From assembly GCF_004217135.1 (NCBI RefSeq), contig NZ_SHKK01000001.1, positions 3,658,001-3,722,000 of the forward strand: a stretch of 64,000 nt of DNA. Direction: 5' to 3'. Positions 17,130 through 25,974 of this stretch are shown here, piece after piece. The notes under the pieces are model-generated. The model worked only from the letters and a program-made list of their open reading frames with translations, was not told the origin of the DNA and searched no databases. Position 1 is the stretch's first letter. Each line of letters begins with the position of its first letter. The stretch comes from Micromonospora violae. GTDB taxonomy: Bacteria; Actinomycetota; Actinomycetes; Mycobacteriales; Micromonosporaceae. A program made the position numbers and the translations under genes.

Positions 17130-18002
17130 ATGGCGACAAATATCAGCGAGCAGCCCGCGAAGGCGTCCGGCACGTACCGGATCGGCGGTGACGTCACCGT
17201 CAACCGGCTCGGCTACGGGGCCATGCAGATCACCGGCCCGGGCGTCTGGGGCGACCCGAAGGACCCCGCCGAGGCGGTACGCGTGCTGCGCCGCGCGGTC
17301 GAGCTGGGCGTGACGTTCATCGACACCGCCGACTCGTACGGGCCGTTCGTCTCGGAGCTGCTGATCCGGGAGGCTCTGCACCCGTACGCCGATGACCTGG
17401 TGATCGCGACGAAGGCCGGGCTGAGCCGCTCCGGCCCCGGCGACTGGCGGCCGCTGGGCCGCCCGGAGTACCTGCGCCAGCAGTGCGAACTGAGCCTGCG
17501 CCACCTCGGCCTGGACAGCATCCCGCTGTACCAGCTGCACCGGATCGACCCGAAGGTGCCGCTCGCCGATCAGCTCGGTGAGCTGGCTCTGCTGCGGGAG
17601 GAAGGCAAGATCCAGCACATCGGGCTGTCCGAGGTGAGCGTCGCGCAGATCGAGGAGTCCCGGGCGATCACCCCGATCGCGTCCGTGCAGAACCTGTACA
17701 ACCTCGCCAACCGCAGCGCCGAGGACGTGCTGGAGTACTGCGAGCGCAACGACCTCGCGTTCATCCCGTGGTTCCCGATCGCGACCGGTGAGCTGGCCCG
17801 CCCGGGTGGCCCACTGGACGCCATCTCCACCGCGCACGGCGCGTCGCCCGCACAGCTCGCGCTGGCCTGGCTGCTGCGCCGCTCGCCGGTGATGCTGCCG
17901 ATCCCCGGCACGTCCTCGGTGGCGCACCTGGAGGAGAACGTGGGCGCGGCCGACGTGCGGCTCACCGACGACGAGTTCGAGGCGATCGCCAAGGCGAGCT
18001 GA
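17130..18002 (+). CDS. Aldo/keto reductase
   Basis: A 290-residue (beta/alpha)8 NADPH-dependent aldo/keto reductase. The catalytic tetrad is visible as Asp and Tyr in [10 protein letters not shown], Lys in LVIATKAGL and His in [11 protein letters not shown]-terminal coenzyme-binding segments are [15 protein letters not shown] and [12 protein letters not shown] 17130 is preferred over the in-frame ATG at 17115. It probably reduces small carbonyl compounds; the substrate cannot be predicted. Convergent with the EACC1-like gene across a long hairpin. Confidence 0.92.
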   Translation: MATNISEQPAKASGTYRIGGDVTVNRLGYGAMQITGPGVWGDPKDPAEAVRVLRRAVELGVTFIDTADSYGPFVSELLIREALHPYADDLVIATKAGLSRSGPGDWRPLGRPEYLRQQCELSLRHLGLDSIPLYQLHRIDPKVPLADQLGELALLREEGKIQHIGLSEVSVAQIEESRAITPIASVQNLYNLANRSAEDVLEYCERNDLAFIPWFPIATGELARPGGPLDAISTAHGASPAQLALAWLLRRSPVMLPIPGTSSVAHLEENVGAADVRLTDDEFEAIAKAS

Positions 18003-18008
18003 CCTGCG

Positions 18009-18051
18009 CCGGTCCGGACGCCGTCGGGTCAGTCGACGGCGTCCGAACCGG
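18009..18051. terminator. Long hairpin overlapping the end of the EACC1-like gene
   Basis: 17-bp arms (18009-18025 and 18035-18051) are complementary except for one position, with a 9-nt loop. The hairpin begins 7 bp after the aldo/keto reductase stop and includes the stop codon of the convergent gene, so it can terminate both transcripts. Confidence 0.75.
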
Positions 18052-18448
18052 ACTCCCGGGCGGCGGGCAGGGCCTCGGTCGCCTGGGCGGCGCGTAGCGC
18101 CTCGGTCGCCTGGGCCAGCAGACGGGCCGAGTCGGTCCGCCCGCTCACCTGCAACTCCACCTCGGTGTCCCCGGCCTGGATCCGGATGCTGGCCTCGGTG
18201 CGCTGCTGGTCGACCCAGGACTGCAACAGGTTGAACAGCCCCGGCAGCAGCCCCTGGGCCAGCACCGCGATGATCACCGCGTCGCTGAAGCCCGGCCGAC
18301 CCCCACCGCCGCCGGCCGCCCGGACCACCGGCCGGTACTCCGGGCGACGGTGGATCCAGGTCAGCAGGTCGACCGACGGTGACTGGCGCTGTCGGGGGCT
18401 GATGGTCAGCCGGACGGGCAGCCGGGCTGCGGCGGCGGTGTCGGTCAC
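18029..18448 (-). CDS. EACC1-like effector-associated small protein
   Basis: A 139-residue protein from GTG 18448 with AGGAG upstream. The order of elements is DLLTWIHRRPEYRP, a glycine-rich turn (AAGGGGGRP), a hydrophobic stretch (AVIIAVLAQGLLPGLFNLLQSWV), then a short beta segment ASIRIQAGDTEVELQVSG and a helix. This pattern closely resembles the effector-associated constant component 1 (EACC1) described by the Aravind group in actinobacterial conflict systems, where it accompanies proteases or other effectors. The C-terminal 30 residues contain two copies of ATEALRAAQ/ATEALPAAR. It lies 14 bp downstream of an M48 protease gene, so they form one transcription unit. Assignment is from pattern recognition only. 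Confidence 0.6.
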   Translation of the reverse strand: MTDTAAAARLPVRLTISPRQRQSPSVDLLTWIHRRPEYRPVVRAAGGGGGRPGFSDAVIIAVLAQGLLPGLFNLLQSWVDQQRTEASIRIQAGDTEVELQVSGRTDSARLLAQATEALRAAQATEALPAARESGSDAVD

Positions 18449-18462
18449 GGTCTCTCTCCTGG

Positions 18463-20664
18463 TCAGTTGGTGGCGGCGCGGAAGGCGACGCCGTCCCCGT
18501 CGGCGGTGGCGACGCCCGCTACCCGGAACGCGTCCTCGTCGGTGAACGGTGAGCTGGTGCCGAAGTAGGTGGTGGTGCCGCTGACCTGCACCCGGCCCTG
18601 ACTCTCGTACGGGGTGGTGACCTGGGCGCTGGACGGGCCGGTGAGTTCGAGGGCGAGCTTCGGGTACTCCAGGATCTTCCAGGTGACCTTCTGCGCGGAC
18701 CCACTGTAGGAGCGGAACGGGCAGCCGGGCGGCGCGGCGACCGTCTGCTTCGCGCACTCGTCCAACCACTCGCGGACCCGGGCCTCGACGGCTTCGATCG
18801 CCGCTGGCTTGAGCACCGGCGCCAGTTGCAGGGTGGCGGCGCTGTCCCCCGGGCCGACCAGCACCGTCGCGCCCGGCGTCTCGCTGAGCGCGCTGGACGG
18901 GCCGGTCGCGGTGTACAGACCGGGCAACAGCACGAGCGGAGTGCCCTCCGAGGCGACCGGCAGCTCGACCCCGTTGAGCCGCACCCCGGGGTCGGCGATC
19001 GCGGCGTTGAACGGGGTCGGCCCACCGCTGACCCGCCAGCCGTGGAACAGCCCGGCGGTGGCCTCGTCCTCGCGGCGCAGGCTGAGGGTGGTGGTCTGCC
19101 GCGCGTCACCCAACCGGTACGCCACCGTGGCGGTGGCGCTGTCGCCGTCGCGCTCCACCGAGCTGATCTCGACGTCGGTCGGTGGTTCGTAGCCGTCGCC
19201 CCGCAGGAGTTGGGCGAGCAGCGCGGTGTCCCTGCCGCCGCCCTGGTCGGTCAGGTAGCCGAGCGCGGCCTCGCTGTCCCGGTCGGCGAGCGCGGAGAAG
19301 TATCCGTCGATCGCCGCCTGGGGGCGGAAGAACGCCCACTGCACCACGCCGAGCACGCTGGTGCCGAGGCAGCCGGCCAGCACGAACGCACCGACCACCA
19401 GCCAGGTGCGGCGGCTGCCGACCGGACCGGGGTCGTTGAACAGCCGATCGACGGTCACGGGTGCGCCCACTCCGGCGGGCGCAGCGGCCCACGAGGCCCG
19501 CTCCAGAGCGTCGAGCCGCAGCTCGTGCGGCGGGTGGGTGGCACAGACCGCCTCGTCCCAGCCGCTGCGGCCGGTCTCGAAGGACAGCCGCCGTTCCAGG
19601 ATGCGCCGCAGCCCGTCGACGTGCCCGGTGAGCGCCGCGCCGAGGTCGGCCCGGTACTCGGCCGCCCGCACGTCGCGGGCGTGCAACGGCAGCACCACGT
19701 ACCGCATGGTGAGCAGCACCGGCCAGAAGAAGACGAAGACCACGAAGTTGGTGGCCGGGTGGGGGAACGTCCGCATCAGCCAGGTCGGCAGGGCGTGCGC
19801 GAGGGTCAGCGGCAGGCCCACACCCCGGACGAAGGCACTGGTGATCTCGTCCCCGGTACGCCAGTGCACCAGCTCGTGGCTGAGCAACGCCGCCACCTCG
19901 TCGTCCGGTTCGGTCAGCACGGCGGTGGTGACCACCACGTGCCGGGCGTACGTGCGGGCGTTGCTCAGGACCGGGTCGTCCTCCATGAGCAGCCGGGGCA
20001 CGCTGGGCAGGCCGAGCCGTCGGGCGCACTCGTCGAGCACGGGGCGCAGCCGCGCGTACTCGCGGCGGCTGGGTTGGCGCGCACCCGAGATGACCAGCAG
20101 GCGCGGTTCGAGCAGCACCCGGTAGAGCGTGTAGAGGACCCCGATCAGCGCCGCCGCGATGACCGTGCCGATCAGGCCGCTGAGCAGCGCCAAGGGCTCG
20201 CCGACGACGCCCAGCCAGGGTGCCACCAGCACGCTGAGGAAGCCGACCAGGAAGCCGATGACGAAGCCGGCCACACCGCCGAGGACCCCGCCGGAGCGGG
20301 TCAGGAACGCCTCGACCAGGGTGCCGATCACTGGGGCGTCGCGCAGCACGTGGGGCATCTGGTCGTCGATGCCGGCCCCGCCGGCGAAGAGCCCGATGAC
20401 GGCGAAACCGAGACCGCCCCAGAACGCCATGAGCAGGGCGATCGGCAGGTAGAACCAGGTGGCGACGAACGCGCCGAGCACACCGCGCCAGTCCCGCAGG
20501 ATTCCGGCGCGCAGCCAGACCAGCGCGCTGGGGTAGCCCGGTGGACGATCGGTGAACCCGCCAGTGGACGGGGTGGCGGCCGACGGCGGTTGGGCGGCCC
20601 GGACGTCGAGCTGCGGCACCGTCGGCGGGGTGTTCTCCGGCGGCACGGTCGGCGGCTCGGTCAT
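18463..20664 (-). CDS. Membrane-embedded M48-family zinc metalloprotease with C-terminal extension
   Basis: A 733-residue protein from ATG 20664 behind GGGGAG. A Pro-rich N-terminus (about 45 residues) precedes four or so hydrophobic segments (60-185). The M48 domain has HELVH at about 263-267 and the third ligand in AAEYRAD (about 336). Further membrane segments lie near 305-325 and 450 (TWLVVGAFVLAGCLGTSVLG). The last 260 residues are a beta-rich module that looks like a repeated lumazine-binding/NTF2-like or secreted domain (AIDGYFSALADRDSEAALGYL, followed by GDSATATVAYRL), predicted to be outside the cell. Family members are HtpX/Ste24-like. The adjacent EACC1-like gene suggests a regulated effector protease rather than housekeeping HtpX. 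Confidence 0.85.
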   Translation of the reverse strand: MTEPPTVPPENTPPTVPQLDVRAAQPPSAATPSTGGFTDRPPGYPSALVWLRAGILRDWRGVLGAFVATWFYLPIALLMAFWGGLGFAVIGLFAGGAGIDDQMPHVLRDAPVIGTLVEAFLTRSGGVLGGVAGFVIGFLVGFLSVLVAPWLGVVGEPLALLSGLIGTVIAAALIGVLYTLYRVLLEPRLLVISGARQPSRREYARLRPVLDECARRLGLPSVPRLLMEDDPVLSNARTYARHVVVTTAVLTEPDDEVAALLSHELVHWRTGDEITSAFVRGVGLPLTLAHALPTWLMRTFPHPATNFVVFVFFWPVLLTMRYVVLPLHARDVRAAEYRADLGAALTGHVDGLRRILERRLSFETGRSGWDEAVCATHPPHELRLDALERASWAAAPAGVGAPVTVDRLFNDPGPVGSRRTWLVVGAFVLAGCLGTSVLGVVQWAFFRPQAAIDGYFSALADRDSEAALGYLTDQGGGRDTALLAQLLRGDGYEPPTDVEISSVERDGDSATATVAYRLGDARQTTTLSLRREDEATAGLFHGWRVSGGPTPFNAAIADPGVRLNGVELPVASEGTPLVLLPGLYTATGPSSALSETPGATVLVGPGDSAATLQLAPVLKPAAIEAVEARVREWLDECAKQTVAAPPGCPFRSYSGSAQKVTWKILEYPKLALELTGPSSAQVTTPYESQGRVQVSGTTTYFGTSSPFTDEDAFRVAGVATADGDGVAFRAATN

Positions 20665-20797
20665 GAGCGCTGCTCCCCTCGAAGGATGGCGTCCACTGTC
20701 GGGATTGGACAGCCGGAGCAGGCTAATCGAGGACATCTGATGTCTGCCACACCGTTGTGCGCAATCGTCGCGCACCCGACACTCACCGTCGCGGGTG

Positions 20798-20830
20798 CGG
20801 CGCGGCGGCCCCTGCGGAACCGCCGCGCCG
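20798..20830. terminator. Terminator of the lipase gene
   Basis: A perfect 11-bp stem (CGGCGCGGCGG at 20798-20808, CCGCCGCGCCG at 20820-20830) with an 11-nt loop begins 7 bp after the lipase stop codon. A weaker 6-bp repeat GTGCGC/GCGCAC lies at 20757-20775. Confidence 0.65.
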
Positions 20831-20837
20831 GATCGGG

Positions 20838-21614
20838 TCAGAGCGCGAGGCAGTTGGGTCGCACCGGGCCGTCGGCCAGGGCGCCGCGCACGATGGTGTA
20901 CGCCGTGCCGTCGAGCACCAGACCGAGGTGCCCCACCACCCGCAGCGGGCAGTACGCCTGGATCAGCACGTTCGTCGCACCGTCGTTGACGGCGGCGTTC
21001 CCGGTCGGCCGGACCAACTCGTCCTGCAGGGTGCGGATGGTGGTGTAGCGCACCGCGCCCGGGGTGTCGTCGCCGGCGTTGAGGTCGGCGAGGAACGCCG
21101 AACCGATGGTCATCTGCTGGCAGGCCACGACACCGGCGCAGGTGCCCAGGCCCAGGAACGCCACGATGTTGGCGACGTACGTGCCGTACTGCGGTGTGCC
21201 CAGGCTGACGTACCGGCCGACGATGGCGGTGCCGCCGAGCCGCTTGAGGTAGTACCGGCTGACCAGTCCCCCTTCGGAGTGGGCGACAACGTCCACAATG
21301 GCCGCGCCGGTGGCGGCGCGTACCTGGTTGACGTAGGTGGCGAACGCGCGCGCCGAGGTGGGGATGTCACCGAGGCCCAGCCCGGGCAGCTGGTAAATGA
21401 AGGTGCGGTAGCCGTCGGCGCGCAGCCGGGCGGCGATCGGCTCGTAGGCGACGGCGATGCCGCTGAGCCCGCCGACGACGATGACGGGGTTGGCCGCGGC
21501 CGCGGCGAACGGTCCGGGGGCGTCGGCGGCGGGCGCGGCGGCCGCCGTGGCGGTGGACGCGAGCAGTGCGGCGGTGGCGAGGGCCAGGACGAAGGCGGTC
21601 TTTCGGAGCAGCAT
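20838..21614 (-). CDS. Secreted alpha/beta-hydrolase lipase (lipase class 2-like)
   Basis: A 258-residue secreted enzyme from ATG 21614 with GGAGGTG upstream. The signal peptide (MLLRKTAFVLALATAALLAS) ends in an AAAAPAADAP region. The mature part has the oxyanion segment PVIVVGGLSG, the lid-side YQLPGLGLGD, and the nucleophile elbow VVAHSEGGLVSRYY (A-H-S-E-G, the usual G-x-S-x-G altered to A-x-S-x-G, as in several actinobacterial and Bacillus LipA-type lipases). The catalytic His is likely VVGHLGLV near the C-terminus. It should hydrolyse acyl esters outside the cell. A possible promoter with TTGACG lies on the minus strand near 21700. Confidence 0.85.
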   Translation of the reverse strand: MLLRKTAFVLALATAALLASTATAAAAPAADAPGPFAAAAANPVIVVGGLSGIAVAYEPIAARLRADGYRTFIYQLPGLGLGDIPTSARAFATYVNQVRAATGAAIVDVVAHSEGGLVSRYYLKRLGGTAIVGRYVSLGTPQYGTYVANIVAFLGLGTCAGVVACQQMTIGSAFLADLNAGDDTPGAVRYTTIRTLQDELVRPTGNAAVNDGATNVLIQAYCPLRVVGHLGLVLDGTAYTIVRGALADGPVRPNCLAL

Positions 21615-21906
21615 CGCTGCACCTCCGGGGGGAGGCACCCGGCGAACCGGGCAGGTGGGTGGGGGTGTCCGGTCGACCGTGCGACGATCATCCCCGCAAC
21701 AATTCAGAAACGTCAATGACTTGTTACGCGCCGGTAACCCGTTGTTCCGGCGGGGGCGTAAACGGTCATACCGCCGGGTTCCAGATCGGACATCGACCGA
21801 GCGGCCGACGATCGCGGCCGCGCTCTGCGCGCACCTGCGGATGCCGGCACCTGACGGCGAGCCGCGCGAGACGGAAATCCGGCGCAGCGCGCAGCGGGTG
21901 CTGTCG
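21615..21906. other. Intergenic region upstream of the lipase gene
   Basis: Nearly 300 bp with no credible gene. On the minus strand TTGACG near 21715 could serve as a -35 element for the lipase; no clear -10 was found. The segment is otherwise unremarkable. Confidence 0.4.
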
Positions 21907-22488
21907 TCAGCGCGGCGCGGCCGGTGGGCGCAGGCCGTCCAGGGCCACGCCGAGCACCCGGTCGCGCTGCTCGACTGACGGGAACTGGGCCATGGTGAGG
22001 CCACTGATCAGCCGCACCACGTCGTCGAAGTCGATGTCGTCGCGGACCACGCGGGCGGCCTGGGCACGTCGCACGAGCGGCTCCGCGGCCGCGTAGATCT
22101 CCGCCCGGCAGGTCCGGAAGATCTCGGAGTCGCGCAGCAACTGCTCGGCCAGCGCCCGCTTGGTGGCGACGTACGCGACGAACCGGTGCAACCAGGCGAC
22201 GAGCGCGTCCCACGGTGGCAGCTCGGCCAGGTCCTCGGCGGAGCGACTCAGCGCCCGGACCTCCTCGACGTACACGGCCTCGAAGAGGTGCTGGCGGGTC
22301 GGGAAGTTGCGGTAGAGCGTGCCGATGCCCACCCCGGCCCGGCGGGCCACGTCCTCCAGGGAGGCGGCGGCCCCGTTCTCGGCGAACGCCTCGCGCGCCG
22401 CAGCGATCAGGGCGTCGTAGTTACGCCGCGCGTCGGCCCGCTTGGGCCGCTGGGCGAAGACCTCGGGCGCCTGCCCCGCGCTGCTCAT
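21907..22488 (-). CDS. TetR/AcrR-family repressor of the adjacent efflux pump
   Basis: A 193-residue TetR protein from ATG 22488. The HTH lies at about 20-65 (NYDALIAAAREAFAENGAAAS, LEDVARRAGVGIGTLYRNFP). The C-terminal ligand-binding domain is of the group that ends LISGLTMAQFPSVEQRDRVL. It is divergent from a DHA2-type MFS exporter gene, and the 219-bp region between them holds three near-identical palindromes (22518-22580), which are the obvious binding sites. It should repress both genes until a drug-like ligand releases it. Confidence 0.93.
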   Translation of the reverse strand: MSSAGQAPEVFAQRPKRADARRNYDALIAAAREAFAENGAAASLEDVARRAGVGIGTLYRNFPTRQHLFEAVYVEEVRALSRSAEDLAELPPWDALVAWLHRFVAYVATKRALAEQLLRDSEIFRTCRAEIYAAAEPLVRRAQAARVVRDDIDFDDVVRLISGLTMAQFPSVEQRDRVLGVALDGLRPPAAPR

Positions 22489-22517
22489 GACGTGCGTCAC
22501 CTCACCCTGGTTGCATC

Positions 22518-22580
22518 CGGAGGCAACCCTCCGCTAGCTTAGTGGAGGCACCCCTCCGGAATCCCGGAGGCCTGCCTCCG
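22518..22580. promoter_or_regulatory. Three tandem TetR operators
   Basis: Three palindromes share arms GGAGG and CCTCC around a 4-bp spacer: 22518-22533 (CGGAGG-CAAC-CCTCCG), 22544-22557 (GGAGG-CACC-CCTCC) and 22565-22580 (CGGAGG-CCTG-CCTCCG). Centres are 25 and 22 bp apart, so at least partly the same helix face. They lie between the divergent TetR and MFS genes, close to the TetR start. Confidence 0.8.
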
Positions 22581-22707
22581 GTTAGCTTACCTCGGGACCC
22601 GCCCGATCGCCGCCTGGCCACCCCGATCGCCCGGACCCGACAAATCACCCGCCAGAGACGACGGGTTGGAAACCTCCCCTCCGTACCGTAATCAGGAGTC
22701 TTCTCTC

Positions 22708-24174
22708 GTGGCAGTGACCTCCCGACGCAGCTCGCGTCGGCTCACCTTCACCGTGCTCGCGGCCGGCGCCGGGTTCTTCGCGATGCTCCAGTCGCTGATC
22801 ACCCCGGTGCTACCGACCATCCAGCAGGACCTGCACACCTCCCAGAACACCGTGACCTGGGTGCTGACCGCCTACCTGCTCTCCGCGTCGATCTTCACGC
22901 CGATCCTCGGACGGGTCGGCGACATGATCGGCAAGGAACGGATGCTGGTCGCCTCGCTCGCCGCACTCGCCCTCGGTTGCCTGGTGGCCGCCATCGCGCC
23001 GAACATCGGCGTCCTCATCGTCGCCCGGGTCGTGCAGGGCATCGGTGGCGCCGTCTTCCCACTCTCGTTCGGCATCATCCGTGACGAGTTCCCGGCCGCG
23101 CGGGTCTCCTCCGCCGTCGCCGCCATCTCCGCGATCGTCGCGGCGGGCGGTGGCCTGGGCATCGTGCTGGCCGGCCCGATCGTCACCGCGCTGGACTACC
23201 GGTGGCTGTTCTGGATCCCGATGGTCGTGGTGGGGCTGACCGCCGTCGCGGCCCACCTGTTCATCCCCGAGTCACCGGTTCGTACCCCCGGACGCATCGA
23301 CTGGCGTGCCACAGTGCTGCTCTCCGGCTGGCTGGTGGCGCTGCTGCTGCCGATCAGCCAGGGCGCGGCCTGGGGCTGGACCTCCACCCGGGTGCTCGGC
23401 CTCCTGGCGCTCGCCGTGGTGCTGCTGGTCGGTTGGCTGGTTACCGAACTGCGGTCCAGCAACCCGCTGATCGACATGCGGATGATGCGCCTGCCCGGCG
23501 TGTGGACCACCAACCTGGTCGCCGTGCTCTACGGCGCGTCGATGTTCTCCGTGTACGCGTTCCTTCCCCAGTTCGTGCAGACCCCGACCGTGGCCGGCTA
23601 CGGCTTCGGCGCCAGCATCAGCCAGGCCGGTCTGCTCATGCTGCCGATGCTCGTGGCGATGTTCGTCGCCGGCCTCGTCGCCGGTCGCCTCCAGGCCGTC
23701 TTCAGCGCCAAGGCGCAGCTCGCCACCGGTGCCGCGTTCAACGTGGTCGCCGCCGCGATGCTGGCCACCCTGCACGACACCCGCTGGGAGGTCGCCGTCG
23801 CTGGTGGCCTGGTCGGCCTCGGTATCGGCCTGGCGTTCGCCTCGATGGCCAACCTGATCGTCGCCAGCGTGCCCGCCAGCCAGACCGGCGTGGCGACCGG
23901 CATGAACGCCAACATCCGCACCATCGGCGGCGCGATCGGCGCCGCCGTGGTCAGCGGAGTGATCACCGCGCACCCGCAGGCCAACGGCCTGCCCCGGGAG
24001 GCCGGCTTCACCATGGGGTTTCTCGTCCTCACGGCGATCGCTCTGGCCGCCGCGCTCGCGGCCCTCGCCGTCCCGTCCGCCCGGCGGCCGTCGACCGGTC
24101 GCCGGCCGTCCACCGCGACGATCGTCGAGTCGGAGCTAGCCGGCGAGTTCGCCACCATGCCAGCGACCCGCTGA
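22708..24174 (+). CDS. DHA2-family MFS drug exporter (EmrB/QacA type)
   Basis: A 488-residue 14-helix MFS transporter. Motif A is GRVGDMIGKERML after helix 2; the DHA2-typical motif PVLPTIQQDL lies in helix 1 and VQGIGGAVFPLSFGIIRDEFP in helix 4-5. The start is GTG 22708 (MAVTSRRSS), with AGGAG nine bases upstream. It should export drugs or secondary metabolites by proton antiport. Its regulator is the divergent TetR gene. The C-terminal 30 residues are hydrophilic and Thr/Arg-rich. Confidence 0.93.
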   Translation: MAVTSRRSSRRLTFTVLAAGAGFFAMLQSLITPVLPTIQQDLHTSQNTVTWVLTAYLLSASIFTPILGRVGDMIGKERMLVASLAALALGCLVAAIAPNIGVLIVARVVQGIGGAVFPLSFGIIRDEFPAARVSSAVAAISAIVAAGGGLGIVLAGPIVTALDYRWLFWIPMVVVGLTAVAAHLFIPESPVRTPGRIDWRATVLLSGWLVALLLPISQGAAWGWTSTRVLGLLALAVVLLVGWLVTELRSSNPLIDMRMMRLPGVWTTNLVAVLYGASMFSVYAFLPQFVQTPTVAGYGFGASISQAGLLMLPMLVAMFVAGLVAGRLQAVFSAKAQLATGAAFNVVAAAMLATLHDTRWEVAVAGGLVGLGIGLAFASMANLIVASVPASQTGVATGMNANIRTIGGAIGAAVVSGVITAHPQANGLPREAGFTMGFLVLTAIALAAALAALAVPSARRPSTGRRPSTATIVESELAGEFATMPATR

Positions 24175-24271
24175 GGATCCGTGTCGCAGCCCGGGCGGTT
24201 CGCCGCCCGGGCTGCGCCATGCCCAGGAGTACGCTGACCGCTCCCCGTCCGACATTCCTCAGGATGCGCCC

Positions 24272-25258
24272 ATGTCCGAGTTGCTGACCGCCGACCGCAT
24301 CGAAGAGATCGGCTCCCTGGGCCTCAAGAGCCCCGACCCGGCCGCGCTCGTCGCCGAACTGGTGGGTGCCGTCGACGAGGGGCGGGTCGCGGACCCCGCC
24401 GACATCGGGTACGCCCTGCTGGTCGCCGTGGACATCCTGGAGAACGCCGGCGACCTGGCCGACGCGCTCGCCCTGGCCAGCCGCGCCATCGCCGAACAGC
24501 CGGATGACAACGCGTACGCCCGAGCGGTGCGCGGCGGCCTGCTGCTGCGCCTCGACCGGACCGACGAGGGCCTGGCCGAGCTGACCGCCCTGCGCCCGCT
24601 GTTGGAGACCGACCCCGACGCCACGTACCTGGTCGACGAACTGGCCGAATCCGGCCACGCCGAGCTGGCGGTGGAATGGCTCACCGGGGCACTCGACACC
24701 ATCCTGGACCGGACCCGCACCCAGCAACACGCGTCCGAGGACGCCCAGGACGAGGCCGCCGCCATGATCTACGGCCTGGCTCAGCAACGGCACGACCTGC
24801 GCGAAGAGGCGGGCCTACCGCACGACGAGTACGACAACCTCGCCGACCGGCTACGCGCCGCGAGCACTCACGCGCTCGACGCCCTCGACGACGGCCCGGC
24901 GACGCTGCTGTTCTGGCCGCAGGCGGAATTCACCGCGCTGCTGCTGCGCTGGCCCACCCTCGTCGACAGCTACCCCGCCACCTGGGACGAGCACCGCGCC
25001 CAGATCGAACGCGCCCTCGTCGACGCCTCCGGGATGGGCGGCGCGGACCTGGGCGTGGTCGTCGGCACGGTCGCCGACCTGGCGGCCTTCGCCGAACGCA
25101 CCGACAGCGACCCCACCAGCGAGGAAACCCTCGACGAGTACGCCGACAGCCTCGACGAGTCGGGCGTGACCGCCTGGCCGCCCGGCCGCAACGACAGCTG
25201 CTGGTGCGGCTCCGGCGCCAAGTACAAGAAGTGCTGCCTGCCGCGCTCGCGCGGCTGA
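24272..25258 (+). CDS. SEC-C metal-binding-motif protein with TPR-like body
   Basis: A 328-residue cytosolic protein ending in PGRNDSCWCGSGAKYKKCC, a SEC-C zinc-binding motif (C-x-C-x8-CC) as found at the end of SecA. The first 150 residues look helical with TPR-like repeats (AVDILENAGDLADALALASRAIAE, ARAVRGGLLLRLDRTDEGLAEL). The middle is acidic. Stand-alone SEC-C proteins are common in actinobacteria; some associate with ribosomes or translocation, but this one's role is unknown. ATG 24272 follows AGGA. A long perfect hairpin lies 55 bp after the stop. Confidence 0.85.
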   Translation: MSELLTADRIEEIGSLGLKSPDPAALVAELVGAVDEGRVADPADIGYALLVAVDILENAGDLADALALASRAIAEQPDDNAYARAVRGGLLLRLDRTDEGLAELTALRPLLETDPDATYLVDELAESGHAELAVEWLTGALDTILDRTRTQQHASEDAQDEAAAMIYGLAQQRHDLREEAGLPHDEYDNLADRLRAASTHALDALDDGPATLLFWPQAEFTALLLRWPTLVDSYPATWDEHRAQIERALVDASGMGGADLGVVVGTVADLAAFAERTDSDPTSEETLDEYADSLDESGVTAWPPGRNDSCWCGSGAKYKKCCLPRSRG

Positions 25259-25313
25259 TCCCCCCGGCCGGCTCGGTCCCTGCGGCCCCGGGAGGCCATG
25301 TCCCTGGAGAGCC

Positions 25314-25351
25314 TGATGCCTGTGAGTCATCACGATGACTCACAGGCATCA
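25314..25351. terminator. Perfect 17-bp hairpin with CACG tetraloop
   Basis: Arms at 25314-25330 and 25335-25351 are exactly complementary over 17 bp (core GTGAGTCAT/ATGACTCAC) around a 4-nt loop. It lies after the SEC-C gene and before a same-strand gene. It can terminate transcription, although the perfection and AT-containing arms also look like a dispersed repeat (REP/MITE-type). Confidence 0.7.
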
Positions 25352-25459
25352 CGTTCGACCACAACCGCCGGCACCCTCTTGAGCGCAGGCCACCGCATAA
25401 GCCCCGCGTATGATCGACACCCCGTTCGACCGTCCGGGCTCGACGATGGAGGCGATGGC

Positions 25460-25906
25460 GTGACCACACACGAGCAGCACGAGACGGTCGAGGACAGCCC
25501 GGTCGGCTGGGTCGCCAGCCACATCCGGCGGTACGTGCAGACCGACGGCGCGGACGGGGGCACCTTCCACGGCGTACCCTCGCTGCTGCTCACCACCCGC
25601 GGACGCCGCTCGGGCAAGCTACGCCGCACGGCCCTGATGTACGGGCGCGACGGTGACACCTACCTGCTGGTGGCGTCCAACGGCGGCGCGGCCAAGCACC
25701 CCGCCTGGTACCTGAACCTGACCGCCGACCCGGCGGTGGAGATCCAGGTCGGAGCAGAGCGGATCACCGGGCGGGCCCGGACCGCGACCGCCGAGGAGCG
25801 CGTCCGACTGTGGCCGGTGATGACGAAGGTCTTCCCGACGTACGCCCGCTACGAGAAGCAGACCGACCGCGAGATCCCGGTCATCGTCATCGAACGGATC
25901 GATTGA
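25460..25906 (+). CDS. Deazaflavin (F420)-dependent nitroreductase family protein
   Basis: A 148-residue split-barrel protein of the Ddn/DUF385 family. Diagnostic segments are VPSLLLTTRGRRSGKLRRTAL, LLVASNGGAAKHPAWYLNL and VEIQVGAERITGRARTATAEER. Family members use F420H2 to reduce quinones, nitroaromatics and related compounds. Start GTG 25460 is preceded by GGAGGCG at good spacing. It lies alone between a hairpin and a secreted-protein gene. Confidence 0.9.
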   Translation: MTTHEQHETVEDSPVGWVASHIRRYVQTDGADGGTFHGVPSLLLTTRGRRSGKLRRTALMYGRDGDTYLLVASNGGAAKHPAWYLNLTADPAVEIQVGAERITGRARTATAEERVRLWPVMTKVFPTYARYEKQTDREIPVIVIERID

Positions 25907-25974
25907 TATCCGTAATTGCCGCACCGGGCTAGGGTGACCGCAGGTAAGCACCCACTCCGGCAAGGAGGACCCTC

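Noticed and set aside
18029..18769. A 246-codon reading that extends the EACC1-like frame upstream.
   Set aside because: The upstream part overlaps the M48 gene in another frame; GTG 18448 has a good Shine-Dalgarno and fits the expected length.
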